A stretch of DNA of 64,000 nt from Trueperella pyogenes (GTDB lineage: Bacteria > Actinomycetota > Actinomycetes > Actinomycetales > Actinomycetaceae). Under the pieces are notes generated by a model. It saw only the letters and a program-made list of their open reading frames with translations. It had not been told where the DNA came from and did not search any database. The number at the start of each line of letters is the position of its first letter. Positions within the stretch are counted from its first letter, which is position 1. A program made the position numbers and the translations under genes. The stretch covers positions 1-64,000 of the forward strand of contig NZ_JVLH01000014.1 of assembly GCF_001070855.1 (NCBI RefSeq), in the 5' to 3' direction. Shown here in pieces: positions 17,921 to 26,407 of the stretch.

Positions 17921-20690
17921 GAGAGTTAAGAGGATCATTTCTACCGGAGCCTTAGCCCTGACCATTGCCCTTATGCCCCAGCTCGCATGGGCTGGGCCTG
18001 ACCGCGATGCTGAATGGGTCGTTACCGGTCAACACGTTGATGCCCCCATTCCTATCTGGCATGCAGATACGCATAGTTTCACGATGAACACCATCAATAT
18101 GCCAGTGGAAAAGACCGTCCTGTGGCTTCCCAAAGCCTGGGCAGGCAGTGGAGCGCAAGACGCGAAGTATCAATTAGAGATTCCCGAAAAGCGTCCTGAC
18201 CTTGCCTTCCTTGGCCCTGAGCACTCGGTCCTCAACGCAGCCCCACAAAACCCCGGTCCCAACAACACGCCAATTTGGGCGGGCCTCGGCGCTGACTCTT
18301 CTGTCGAATGGGCAGCGCCTGATGAATTCGATGGAAGCACCTACACCCTAGACCTGATTAACGTTGATGGTCCGGGACGGATGGAGATGTTCATCGATCA
18401 CGGAGACTCGGTGTCGCGTTTCCTATCGAGCCACGATATCGCCTATCGATCGGTCTACAACCCGCGTCACACGCACCTCTTCACGACCTTCACGCAACCG
18501 GGGCGCTACCAAGCACGCTTCCGCGTGAATGCGCGTTCGATTGACGGGAAAACGATCTACACCTCGCCCATCCAGTCGCTGACCTGGCAGGTCGGTGGAT
18601 CTAACCCGTCTTCCGGAAGTATCACAGATATTCACCAAGCTTTTGCCGCTGCACAGGCACAGCGCAGTGATGGCGTTCAGGCGCAGCCCTCGTTGACGCT
18701 TGCTCCCAACCCGCAGCGTGAACACCCCGGAGACCAGCACCTGACGGAGATCACCTTCAATAGCGGTCACGCAACGGATCAAGGTCGCCTCTGGTTGACC
18801 GTCAACGGATACTTCCTCACTGAAGAACCCGTGGTCGACGGAAAAGCGCAGGTTCGTGAACTTCTGGGTGACGATGATGCGCTGATTCAAGCGGTCTTCA
18901 TTCCCGAGGCCGGAAGTGGTAGTGCGCGCTGGGCATCAACGCCTCAGGCCTTCTCTCAGCGAGACCGCGCGGAAGTACGTGTCACCCGGGCAAGCTCGGT
19001 CATCATCGAGCCCTCTAATCCGGATCCGAGCCCCGTTTGGGATCCTGCCCAGATTTCGGTTTCGCGCCCAGGCGTTCATGTCTCTTATACCCGTAAGGAG
19101 GGAAGCGAAGACCAGTACACAGTTCAGGTCCAGGCTGACGACCCTGAATTGCGCGCGGCCTATAAAGTTGAGCTCTTCGAAAGCGAATATGACTTCTCCC
19201 CGTGGTGTGCCATCGAAGGCACCCTTGGAAAGGGCGGAATTGATATTCAGCAGCAAGATTTGGGTGCCTGCATGGGTCAGCCCATGTACATGAAATTTAG
19301 TGTTCGCCCGCACCCCAAGTCTTTGGCATCCATGACCACGAAGGGGCAAGAAGATGTGGAACTGTCCTCTTCATTCGGAATGGATCTGAAGTTGAAGATG
19401 TGGCCGGGTGGAAACCCTGTTGAACCCGCTCCGGCACCAACGGCCGAGCCCTTGCTTCCTTCTCCGTCGCCGACTCCTTCTCCTGCGCCGAATATTCCTG
19501 ATACCAGTAACGATCACGCAGCTGATGCTCTGAAGACGAATCCTGTCGAACTTACCCGTGGACACATGGACCTGCGTCTTCGCGCAGATTCTGCCGCGCC
19601 CACACACTACTCGCTGGCGCTGAAGGATGATTCCTTAACGGGAGAAAAGACCTCAGTGATGCGTGCAATCGATTCAGTGACGTGGAAGGTGGGTGTCAAC
19701 GCACGCTTCACCCGTCCGCAGAGCCTATCCGATCCCAGTTATGACGTTCTGGGCGCAATTGGCGAATCCAGCTACGTGCTTCCTGAAACTCAAAATCCCG
19801 ACATTGTCTGGCCTGGGGTCAGCACGGAAGGTATCGACTATTCTCAATTCCCCAAGGGAATCGATTATGAGCTGAAGGTTGTGGAATCTCCGAAGGATTC
19901 GAGAGTTGCCTTCTTCCAGGGAGGAACTTTCGGAGGTCCGGCGAATATCATGGTCGACTCGGCAAACCCTGCAAAGTCGCGCATTCACACCGATTCTCCG
20001 ACTCATATGCACGCAAACTGGGTGTTCTCGAAGCCTGGTCACTATCGACTGCAGATCCGTGCACTCGATGGAGACAAAGAGATCGCTGCACCGATGAGCT
20101 GGAACGTTTCCGTTCACGAGGCCGCGGTTCCTGCGCCCACCCCTTCAAGTGAACAACCCTCTGAGCAGCCGATTCCTTCGCCCAGTCCCTCGGCGGATAC
20201 TCCCTCAGTAGCGCCGGTGCCAACGCCTGATCAAACAAGTGCTCCGACACCCGCCTCTACAGAATCTGCACCCACTCCCGCGGCGAGTCCTTCGGCTGCA
20301 GATCCAAAGGCCTCGGAAAACCCATCGGCTCAGCCAGCCACTCAAACGACTACGCCCCCACCGAGCAATACTCTGGGGCAAGTCAGTGCGGGTGAACGCT
20401 TGCTTGGTTCGCGCTCCAACTCTTCTGGTTCCCGGCGCGTTCTTGGGGGAGTAAGCGGTGGCGGCGGGGCTGCCCCATTGGCCGCTTCAGCAGAGCCAAG
20501 CAGCACTCCGACGGCCAGTGAGAGTTCCGCTGCCGATTTAGATTCTCCAGCTCAAGCAGCCCAGCTGAGCAATGATGAGGCCGGCGAATCGACCGCCTCG
20601 AGAATCCCACGCTGGTGGTGGATTCCTGCAGCAGCACTGGCGATTGTGCTGGGTGCTGGCGCCGCTTTAGCCGTCAGAAGAAGAGGGTGA
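17919..20690 (+). CDS. Large surface protein with actinobacterial wall-protein repeats (choice-of-anchor M type)
   Basis: A 923-residue exported protein. A signal peptide (RVKRIISTGALALTIALMPQLAWA) is followed by two related domains, each ending in a conserved strand pattern: HTHLFTTFTQPGRYQARF near residue 180 and HMHANWVFSKPGHYRLQI near residue 695. This is the 'putative actinobacterial surface-anchored protein' repeat, often found beside zinc or manganese ABC importers. A Pro/Ser/Thr-rich linker of about 150 residues leads to a C-terminal helix (WWWIPAAALAIVLGAGAALAV) and RRRG; no LPXTG is seen, so anchoring is by the membrane helix. ATG 17919 is chosen because upstream in-frame codons lie within the promoter. 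The Fur/Zur-like box suggests metal-responsive expression, possibly a metal or heme capture role. Confidence 0.8.
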   Translation: MRVKRIISTGALALTIALMPQLAWAGPDRDAEWVVTGQHVDAPIPIWHADTHSFTMNTINMPVEKTVLWLPKAWAGSGAQDAKYQLEIPEKRPDLAFLGPEHSVLNAAPQNPGPNNTPIWAGLGADSSVEWAAPDEFDGSTYTLDLINVDGPGRMEMFIDHGDSVSRFLSSHDIAYRSVYNPRHTHLFTTFTQPGRYQARFRVNARSIDGKTIYTSPIQSLTWQVGGSNPSSGSITDIHQAFAAAQAQRSDGVQAQPSLTLAPNPQREHPGDQHLTEITFNSGHATDQGRLWLTVNGYFLTEEPVVDGKAQVRELLGDDDALIQAVFIPEAGSGSARWASTPQAFSQRDRAEVRVTRASSVIIEPSNPDPSPVWDPAQISVSRPGVHVSYTRKEGSEDQYTVQVQADDPELRAAYKVELFESEYDFSPWCAIEGTLGKGGIDIQQQDLGACMGQPMYMKFSVRPHPKSLASMTTKGQEDVELSSSFGMDLKLKMWPGGNPVEPAPAPTAEPLLPSPSPTPSPAPNIPDTSNDHAADALKTNPVELTRGHMDLRLRADSAAPTHYSLALKDDSLTGEKTSVMRAIDSVTWKVGVNARFTRPQSLSDPSYDVLGAIGESSYVLPETQNPDIVWPGVSTEGIDYSQFPKGIDYELKVVESPKDSRVAFFQGGTFGGPANIMVDSANPAKSRIHTDSPTHMHANWVFSKPGHYRLQIRALDGDKEIAAPMSWNVSVHEAAVPAPTPSSEQPSEQPIPSPSPSADTPSVAPVPTPDQTSAPTPASTESAPTPAASPSAADPKASENPSAQPATQTTTPPPSNTLGQVSAGERLLGSRSNSSGSRRVLGGVSGGGGAAPLAASAEPSSTPTASESSAADLDSPAQAAQLSNDEAGESTASRIPRWWWIPAAALAIVLGAGAALAVRRRG

Positions 20691-20695
20691 TACTC

Positions 20696-20800
20696 GTCTA
20701 TTCCTGAGGTTTTCCTGCTTGACTCAGGAAAACCTCAGGAATAGACTGACGTTACCAGAACCGGTTCCGCCCGAAAGGGTCCAGGGCCGGTCTTCTTTTT
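20696..20800 (+). ncRNA. Candidate AbiF-associated structured non-coding RNA
   Basis: The segment between the surface protein and the Abi gene folds into two strong hairpins. The first has perfect 22-nt arms (20696-20717 and 20725-20746) and the 7-nt loop CTTGACT. The second has an outer stem ACCGG/CCGGT (20760-20764, 20787-20791) and an inner CCC-GAAA-GGG, and runs directly into TCTTCTTTTT, a terminator-like U tract. The order structured RNA, U tract, then Abi_2 gene is that of the abiF RNA motif known upstream of Abi_2 genes in several phyla. It would make an RNA of roughly 105 nt; readthrough would supply abi mRNA. GATACT at 20689-20694 could be its -10. The first hairpin could alternatively be just the terminator of the upstream gene. 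Confidence 0.6.
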
Positions 20801-20815
20801 CACTGCAAAGGTGCA

Positions 20816-21742
20816 ATGAATATGAAACCGTTCAAAACGATTAGCCAACAACTGGCTTTACTGGAGTCGCGTGGAATGCTCATAGAGGACTCAGTGCTTG
20901 CTGCCCACGCATTAGAAACTATTGGCTACTACCGGTTATCGGGATATTCGTATCCGTTCCGGAAGCGCCTGGCGGATGTAATAGGCAGAGATCAAGCTTT
21001 TGTTGAGGGCACTCGATTCGCCGACGTATTGTCACTGTATGCCTTTGATGTGAAGCTACGTTCAGCGGTATTTGCCCAGCTTGCTTGTATTGAGATAGCG
21101 CTTCGAAGCTGGATTGGAAATGAAGTTGGGAAGATTGACCCAGCTATGCACCTAGATGTAACAAAATTAGGGCCCACAGCTCTACATGTAGAGAAGCGAA
21201 GCAAGCAGACACGCTATGACTCCTGGAAGGCGCGGTACGACAAGAAACTATCTACTTCGAACGAAGACTTTGCGAAGCACTACCGACAGAGTTGTGGGGG
21301 TGAGCTGCCGATTTGGGTGGCTGTTCAACTGCTTGATTGGGGCGCGTTGCAGACATTATTCTCCATGCTCCCACGCGGTGTTCAGGATGCGATTGTGGCA
21401 GGTGTCGGTATCTCGGCATCTGAAATGAATTCGTGGCTCAATGCGCTTCGGGTGATGAGGAATATCTCTGCACACCACAACAGACTTTTTAACCGTGTGT
21501 TTCCGTCTAAGCCCGCGTTTCCACAGGCTGCCGAAACGAGTGAGTTCATTGGAAACGCAGGTCCTAACAATCGTGCGTTTTATCTTCTGACTCTCACTCA
21601 ATATTTTCTTGATCGATTCCAGATTGGAGATAAGACAGTATTGCCCTCAGTTCTCGCTGAATTCCCAAGCATGCAGCACATTGATATTTCATCGATGGGA
21701 GCGCCGATGAATTGGGAATCTCTGGAACTGTGGGGTTCTTGA
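20816..21742 (+). CDS. Abi_2/AbiF-family abortive-infection protein (HEPN-type RNase candidate)
   Basis: A 308-residue protein of the AbiD/AbiF (Abi_2) family of phage-defence proteins. The family N-terminus is clear (FKTISQQLALLESRGMLIED ... ETIGYYRLSGYSYPFRKRL). A HEPN-type RX4H motif is present at Arg215-His220 (RNISAHHNRLFNR), expected to be the RNA-cleaving site. Two starts are possible, ATG 20816 and ATG 20822; AAAGGTG fits the second better by spacing, and MKPFKT is the usual family start. The gene has visibly lower GC and different codon use than its neighbours, a sign of horizontal acquisition. It follows a structured RNA candidate and stands alone between unrelated genes. Confidence 0.88.
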   Translation: MNMKPFKTISQQLALLESRGMLIEDSVLAAHALETIGYYRLSGYSYPFRKRLADVIGRDQAFVEGTRFADVLSLYAFDVKLRSAVFAQLACIEIALRSWIGNEVGKIDPAMHLDVTKLGPTALHVEKRSKQTRYDSWKARYDKKLSTSNEDFAKHYRQSCGGELPIWVAVQLLDWGALQTLFSMLPRGVQDAIVAGVGISASEMNSWLNALRVMRNISAHHNRLFNRVFPSKPAFPQAAETSEFIGNAGPNNRAFYLLTLTQYFLDRFQIGDKTVLPSVLAEFPSMQHIDISSMGAPMNWESLELWGS

Positions 21743-21769
21743 GCCTCAAGAACCCCACATGACCTTTAC

Positions 21770-22240
21770 TTACCGAATTGACTCCATGATTCGAACTCCG
21801 TCGAGGACGGGCATGTAGGGAAGAGGGTCGATTCCGGTCTCAAGCACATAGTCCGTCAGCTGCTCGCGGACAACGTTTCGAAGCGTTTGTGGATCCCAAG
21901 GCTTGGCAATGTAGTAATCCAAACCCGCCTGGTTCAGCGCCTTGATGGTGTCGCTTTGATCGGCCTGTCCTGTGACCAACACCGTGCGAGTCGAACTAAA
22001 CCTTGGATCTGCAGTCAGCTCAACAAGGAAATCGACACCCGACTTTCCCGGTAGACGATGATCGGAGAGCACCAGAGCGAGCTCATCCCCATCCGACTCA
22101 ATTTCCTCGACAACGCTCCACGCATCGGAGGCGTCTTCTGCCAATTCCAAACGGACGCGACCGTCAAATTCCTCAAGGTCACGTTCTAGCGCCTGACGAA
22201 CCTCGGCCTCGTCTTCGAGGGACAAAATGGTCAGCGTCAT
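21770..22240 (-). CDS. Stand-alone response-regulator receiver domain protein
   Basis: A 156-residue CheY-like receiver with no output domain. The acidic pocket (SLEDEAEV), phosphoacceptor Asp60 (VLSDHRLPGKSG), the Thr of VLVTGQ and the Lys of IAKPWD are all present, so it should be phosphorylatable. About 25 residues after the receiver carry no known DNA-binding motif. It overlaps the start of the histidine-kinase gene region by 4 bp on the same strand (kinase first, regulator second). It must therefore act by protein contact, as a phosphate sink or relay, rather than by binding DNA directly. Confidence 0.88.
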   Translation of the reverse strand: MTLTILSLEDEAEVRQALERDLEEFDGRVRLELAEDASDAWSVVEEIESDGDELALVLSDHRLPGKSGVDFLVELTADPRFSSTRTVLVTGQADQSDTIKALNQAGLDYYIAKPWDPQTLRNVVREQLTDYVLETGIDPLPYMPVLDGVRIMESIR

Positions 22241-24339
22241 GATTCCTCCTCGTGAACATGGTGTGCTGGAATAAGGATCCGCATCGTAGTGGATCCCGGG
22301 TGAGAGTCAATGAGTAGTCGCCCATCCAAATCAGCGATGATCGAGTGGACGATGGACATGCCCATTCCCAAGCCGAAGCGCACGCGGCCAGCCTTCGTTG
22401 TGAAATGTGGTTCCATAATACGGTCCAAAACCTCGGGTGCGATACCGGGGCCGTTATCGCAGATTTGGACCTCGACCTGATCTCCATCCATCGCTACCCG
22501 GATGGTAATTCGCGCTTCGTCGTGACCGCGCGCGGGAAGGTAAATTCCCGAGGCCGGGCTGGCTTCTGCGCGCGCCTTGAGGTCCGCGGCCTCGTCCTCG
22601 ATTGCTTCAGCCGCGTTCACAATGAGATTGGTCCAGACCTGCTGCAATTTGCTGGGGTGAGCCAGGACCGGCTCCACGTCCTCGTATTCGCAGACGACAT
22701 CGATCCCGTGAACCCGGTGCGAGGTTAATCGCAGCACATCGTCGATTCCACGCCGAACATCGACCTCTTTGCGTTCGTCGGCATCAGGGCGCGCGTAGCC
22801 CTTTAAGGACTGCGTGAGTGCGATGATGCGCTCACCGGATGCTAGGACTGATCGTAGGGAACTTCCCAGTCGAGCTCCTGCCTGGAAGGCAAGCAGCTGC
22901 TTGGGATCATCTGCGAGCTTCTGTGCCTGTTCGCGGTCGCTCAGACCCGCGCGAATCAGCTGTCGAATAACACTGCGATCGTGAAGGATCGGCAAGAATT
23001 CCTTTTGCAGTTCCCTTTCGCGAGCGGTCGAAAGGGGCGGCAAGTCCATCGCAGAGTTGAGCGCGTTAAGACATGCCTCAGGTTCGGGTGAACTGACAAC
23101 GTCCTCGGTATCTTCGCGAAGATGCCCGGCCGCCCGCAAAAGGGCAGTGACCGGATTATTGAGCTCGTGGGCGATCCCAGCGCTGAGTTCGCCGAGCATG
23201 GCAAAACGAGCACCTTCAACAAGCTTTGCGCGCGTTGCGCGCAGGTCTTCCAAGGTAGCCGCCAGTTCTTCTTTCTGGCGCTCCAAGTCTTCAGCCAGCA
23301 TCGCATTTTCGACGTGAAGGTCCTCGGCTCGCATGAGGCGTCGCGTCAGCGAACGAATTGCCAACGCAGTTAAAACCGTTGAAATTGATGGATCTTCCGT
23401 CAGCGCGATCTGAAGCTGTTCGGTGGTTAGACGCACCACGGTTGCTTCGCTTGTCGTCAGGGCGGTAAAAAATGCGCTCTCGCCTCGTGCAAGCGAAATA
23501 AGACCAATGAGCGGGCCCGAGGTCGCAAGGTGGGCAAGGACCTCGCCGTGGCGTGAGTCGCGGTGGAGGGAAACCGTCCCCTCAAGGACCAAGTGAACTG
23601 CTTCGACTCTGTGGCCCTGCGTCAGCAGGTGAGTTCCCCGCGGAAGAATGATCCGAGGCCGAGGACCCAGAACCCTCTCGACCCCTTCAAGTAGTTCGCG
23701 GACAACCTGAGCTTCATTGAGATCGAGGCCTTCAAGAATTGGTCCCTGAACCGCGAAAGAAGGGGCGCCTTGGATAAGAGAGAGGATCTCCCCTCCGCAG
23801 TAGCCGCATTCCTCTAGGTAACGGCGCATGCTTGAATACGCTTGGCCGGACAACAAGGGGACTGTCCACGGAGAGCGCACGACCGAGGCTAAATGCCCCG
23901 ATTCCGTACATACCGCAAGGTCAGTATGAATTTCCTGGTCGGTCACCAGCATCCACTGTGTCGACGCCATGAGAGAGGACGCACGTGCAGATTCGATCAG
24001 GGCATCGACGTTGGGGACTTCGCTGGTTGCGACTCCCAAGACCACATGGTCATCGTCTCCGAGGTCCTCGAGGAAGATGCCTAGATCATTGAGATCCTGG
24101 ATGCGATCAAAGCAGAGGTTTGGGAAAGACTGCGTGAGATCGCGCGTGAGAGGAGCGGCAATTTGGCGGGAATTATCTCCAACTACTAGGACATGAATGT
24201 GATAGCCCGCCCGGTGCCCACCAGTGCGGACATCGGTTCGTTCAAGAACCTGAGCATCTCCTTGCGCAGGGCCTTGTGTCCATCCGTGAGCAAGCCCAGG
24301 TGCGCTCGCGGAAGAGGCCTCGGCTGGGGGAAAGGACAC
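22237..24339 (-). CDS. Cytoplasmic sensor histidine kinase with cyclic-nucleotide-binding-like domain
   Basis: A 700-residue multidomain kinase without transmembrane helices. In order: a receiver-like alpha/beta domain at about 45-170 (IHVLVVGDNSRQI; no clear phosphoacceptor set), a CAP_ED/cNMP-binding-like beta-roll at about 225-335 (GTHLLTQGHRVEAVHLVLEGTVSLH), a coiled coil, the H-box with His391 (LGELSAGIAHELNNPVTALL), and the ATPase domain (QQVWTNLIVNAAEAI, ICDNGPGIAPEV, FGLGMGMSIV). It starts at GTG 24339 immediately after the stop of the DASS transporter, so transporter, kinase and receiver form one operon. The input may be a small molecule bound by the beta-roll; which one cannot be read from sequence. 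Confidence 0.88.
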   Translation of the reverse strand: MSFPPAEASSASAPGLAHGWTQGPAQGDAQVLERTDVRTGGHRAGYHIHVLVVGDNSRQIAAPLTRDLTQSFPNLCFDRIQDLNDLGIFLEDLGDDDHVVLGVATSEVPNVDALIESARASSLMASTQWMLVTDQEIHTDLAVCTESGHLASVVRSPWTVPLLSGQAYSSMRRYLEECGYCGGEILSLIQGAPSFAVQGPILEGLDLNEAQVVRELLEGVERVLGPRPRIILPRGTHLLTQGHRVEAVHLVLEGTVSLHRDSRHGEVLAHLATSGPLIGLISLARGESAFFTALTTSEATVVRLTTEQLQIALTEDPSISTVLTALAIRSLTRRLMRAEDLHVENAMLAEDLERQKEELAATLEDLRATRAKLVEGARFAMLGELSAGIAHELNNPVTALLRAAGHLREDTEDVVSSPEPEACLNALNSAMDLPPLSTARERELQKEFLPILHDRSVIRQLIRAGLSDREQAQKLADDPKQLLAFQAGARLGSSLRSVLASGERIIALTQSLKGYARPDADERKEVDVRRGIDDVLRLTSHRVHGIDVVCEYEDVEPVLAHPSKLQQVWTNLIVNAAEAIEDEAADLKARAEASPASGIYLPARGHDEARITIRVAMDGDQVEVQICDNGPGIAPEVLDRIMEPHFTTKAGRVRFGLGMGMSIVHSIIADLDGRLLIDSHPGSTTMRILIPAHHVHEEES

Positions 24340-25812
24340 CTACATCACCCCGATCGCACCCCAGGTCAAAGGTGCGACGAAGGACAGAAGGACGATGCCA
24401 ATCACGCCGACGATGACACCAACAATGGCCATTTCCTTTGTTGGAGTGGTTCCTGTGGAGTAGGCGATCGCGTTCGGTGGGGTCGAAATTGGCAGGCACA
24501 TGCCCAGCGAGCATCCGAGGGCAATGACCATGGCGATCTCTGCGGCACCCGTCGATACCGTGGCTGCAAGGCCCATTCCCATGGGGACCAGCAGGTTCGC
24601 CGAGGCCGAGTGCGAGATGACGTTTGAGGTGACCCAGCCGACCAGCGCCAGAACCAGAATCAGCAGTGCGCCGGGGATTGAGGCCCAATGGATTGAACCG
24701 AGCATCCATTTGTCCAGGCCAGTCGCGCTGACGCCGGAACCGAGAGCGATGCCTCCGGCAACGAGCCACAGAACAGGCCAATCCAGTGCGCGAAGGTCAT
24801 CGCCGCTCATCACCTTTGTCATGAGCAGAATGACGACGGGAAGGAAGCCAACGATATTGGAGGAGATGTGGTGCAGGGATTCGGTCATCCATAGAAGGAT
24901 CGTCAGGCCTGCGACCGCATAGAAGATGATGGCGCTCTTTGACTTCTCGAATCGTGCAGAGGTGTCAATGTCGAACTTTGCATTTGAAGGGATGTAGCGC
25001 CACGCGATGAATGCCCATGACAGTGCCAGAAGAACCAGCATGAGCGGGACAGCTGCCAGCATCCATTGGAAGAAGGTGACCTTGATGCCCGCGTTTTCCA
25101 GGGCGCCCAGGGCGATGGCGTTCGGGGGAGTGCCAACAGGTGTTCCCATGCCTCCAACATTCGCAGCAACCGGGATCGATAAGGCGATGCCTGTTCGCGC
25201 TTTACCTTCGGGGAGCGCCATGATGACCGGCATCATGACTGCGAACATGGTCGCCGTCGTTGCGGTGTTTGACATGAACATGCTCATGATTGCGGTGATG
25301 AGCATGACGCCCATGACGGTCAGGCGTGGCTTGCCAATGAATGGTTTCAGCAGCACTGCGGAGAGCGCACGGTCGACCTTGTACTTCGCGGCTCCATCGG
25401 CAACCATGAATCCGCCCAAGAAGAGAATGATGACGGGATTTGCCAGAGCTCCGAAGAACTTTGTGTAGGCGGGGGCTTTCTCGGGGATGCTCAAAAGGGA
25501 GTGGTCAGAGATGAAGAGGACCTCGAGGAAAATCACCAGGACTGCGGTGCCCGCAAGGGGGACAGCCTCGGTGACCCACAGGAGAATTGCCGCTAAGAAG
25601 ATCCCAAACATTCGGGTTCCCGAGGCATCGAGGCCGGGAAGCTGGATGAGCAGACAGGTGATGATCGATATCAGTGCGCCCACAGCTCCAAACACCTTGA
25701 AGGGGCTCAGGCGTTGCTTGGTCGCAGTAAAGTCGGCTGGTCGGGTCGACATGTTCTGCGCCGAGCGCGGGTTAATAGATACAGATGCAGTACTGCGGTT
25801 GCGGCGTACCAT
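24340..25812 (-). CDS. DASS-family sodium/anion (dicarboxylate) symporter
   Basis: A 490-residue polytopic transporter of the SLC13/DASS family, which imports di- or tricarboxylates, sulfate or phosphate with Na+. Both signature SNT-type motifs are present: SNTATTATMFAVMMPV in the first half and the pseudo-repeat SNVISHSASANLLVPMG in the second; TPPNAIA occurs twice (PVGTPPNAIALGAL, ISTPPNAIAYSTG), matching the two re-entrant hairpins. About 12 membrane segments are visible. ATG 25812 is preceded by ACGAGG; an inner ATG at 25752 is an alternative. It heads an operon with a histidine kinase and a receiver protein, suggesting that uptake is tied to sensing of the substrate or energy state. Confidence 0.9.
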   Translation of the reverse strand: MVRRNRSTASVSINPRSAQNMSTRPADFTATKQRLSPFKVFGAVGALISIITCLLIQLPGLDASGTRMFGIFLAAILLWVTEAVPLAGTAVLVIFLEVLFISDHSLLSIPEKAPAYTKFFGALANPVIILFLGGFMVADGAAKYKVDRALSAVLLKPFIGKPRLTVMGVMLITAIMSMFMSNTATTATMFAVMMPVIMALPEGKARTGIALSIPVAANVGGMGTPVGTPPNAIALGALENAGIKVTFFQWMLAAVPLMLVLLALSWAFIAWRYIPSNAKFDIDTSARFEKSKSAIIFYAVAGLTILLWMTESLHHISSNIVGFLPVVILLMTKVMSGDDLRALDWPVLWLVAGGIALGSGVSATGLDKWMLGSIHWASIPGALLILVLALVGWVTSNVISHSASANLLVPMGMGLAATVSTGAAEIAMVIALGCSLGMCLPISTPPNAIAYSTGTTPTKEMAIVGVIVGVIGIVLLSFVAPLTWGAIGVM

Positions 25813-25891
25813 GGGCAGACCTCGTTGTCTTCACGGAATGAGTACGCATAATTATATGTCATACATCACGTGGTGATGACCATTTTGGTGA

Positions 25892-26407
25892 TCAATCAGC
25901 AAGCGATGGTGCGCAGTAGGCGAGTCTAGCTTTGCTTGCAAAATCCCGCGTCAAAGGGTCGGGGAGAAGGGAAACAATTCCGACCACCGTGGCGCCCGCA
26001 GCTTCTACAGCTTCATGAAGCGCACCGGTGTCGACCAAAGAAGAGTTCGCCAGAAGGACTGCCGGACGCCCGTAGATGGGCGCGCCGGTGAAAGATGCGT
26101 CCGAGGCCGTCGCCTGAGTCGGACGAAGAAGCGCGGCATCCAGATCCAGTCCTCGCCCTCCCGCTGCGTGAATCATCGCGGCAGCAAGTGCGCCGTCACC
26201 TTCGGGTGCGATCACCACTTCATAGTCACCGATTGCGAGGTCATTTTCCTCAAGAAGATCAATGAGGACGTGACCGCAAACAGCCGCACCTTGAGCGCTC
26301 AAGGAAATCTCATTGAGGTGTGTAAGTGGTTCTTCGGTATCCAGTAGTGGTGCGGTGAGGCTGCGTAGGGCAAGGAGCTGAGGATCGTGAGTGATCATTG
26401 TTCCCAT
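25892..26407 (-). CDS. Phosphoribosyltransferase-like protein with degenerate PRPP loop
   Basis: A 171-residue protein with the outline of a type I phosphoribosyltransferase (orotate PRTase-like). The strand-loop-helix PAVLLANSSLVDTGALHEAVEAAGATVVGIVSLL corresponds to the PRPP-binding element, usually VLLVDDVxTTGxT. Here the two acidic residues after the strand are replaced by Asn-Ser, so catalysis is doubtful and a regulatory or binding role is possible. The start codon directly follows the stop of the HAD hydrolase gene (TGA then ATG), showing a two-gene operon. The substrate is not assignable. Confidence 0.6.
   Translation of the reverse strand: MGTMITHDPQLLALRSLTAPLLDTEEPLTHLNEISLSAQGAAVCGHVLIDLLEENDLAIGDYEVVIAPEGDGALAAAMIHAAGGRGLDLDAALLRPTQATASDASFTGAPIYGRPAVLLANSSLVDTGALHEAVEAAGATVVGIVSLLPDPLTRDFASKARLAYCAPSLAD

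Noticed and set aside
20696-20746. The 22-bp-arm hairpin considered as an ordinary intrinsic terminator or an IS terminal inverted repeat
   Set aside because: No T run follows it, and no transposase or second copy is present. Its place before a second hairpin with a U tract and an Abi_2 gene fits a structured RNA better, although a terminator role for the upstream gene cannot be excluded.
24242-24781. Overlapping minus-strand frame of 179 codons at the junction of kinase and transporter
   Set aside because: It overlaps two well-supported genes in another frame and has a His/Arg/Gly-rich translation without motifs.
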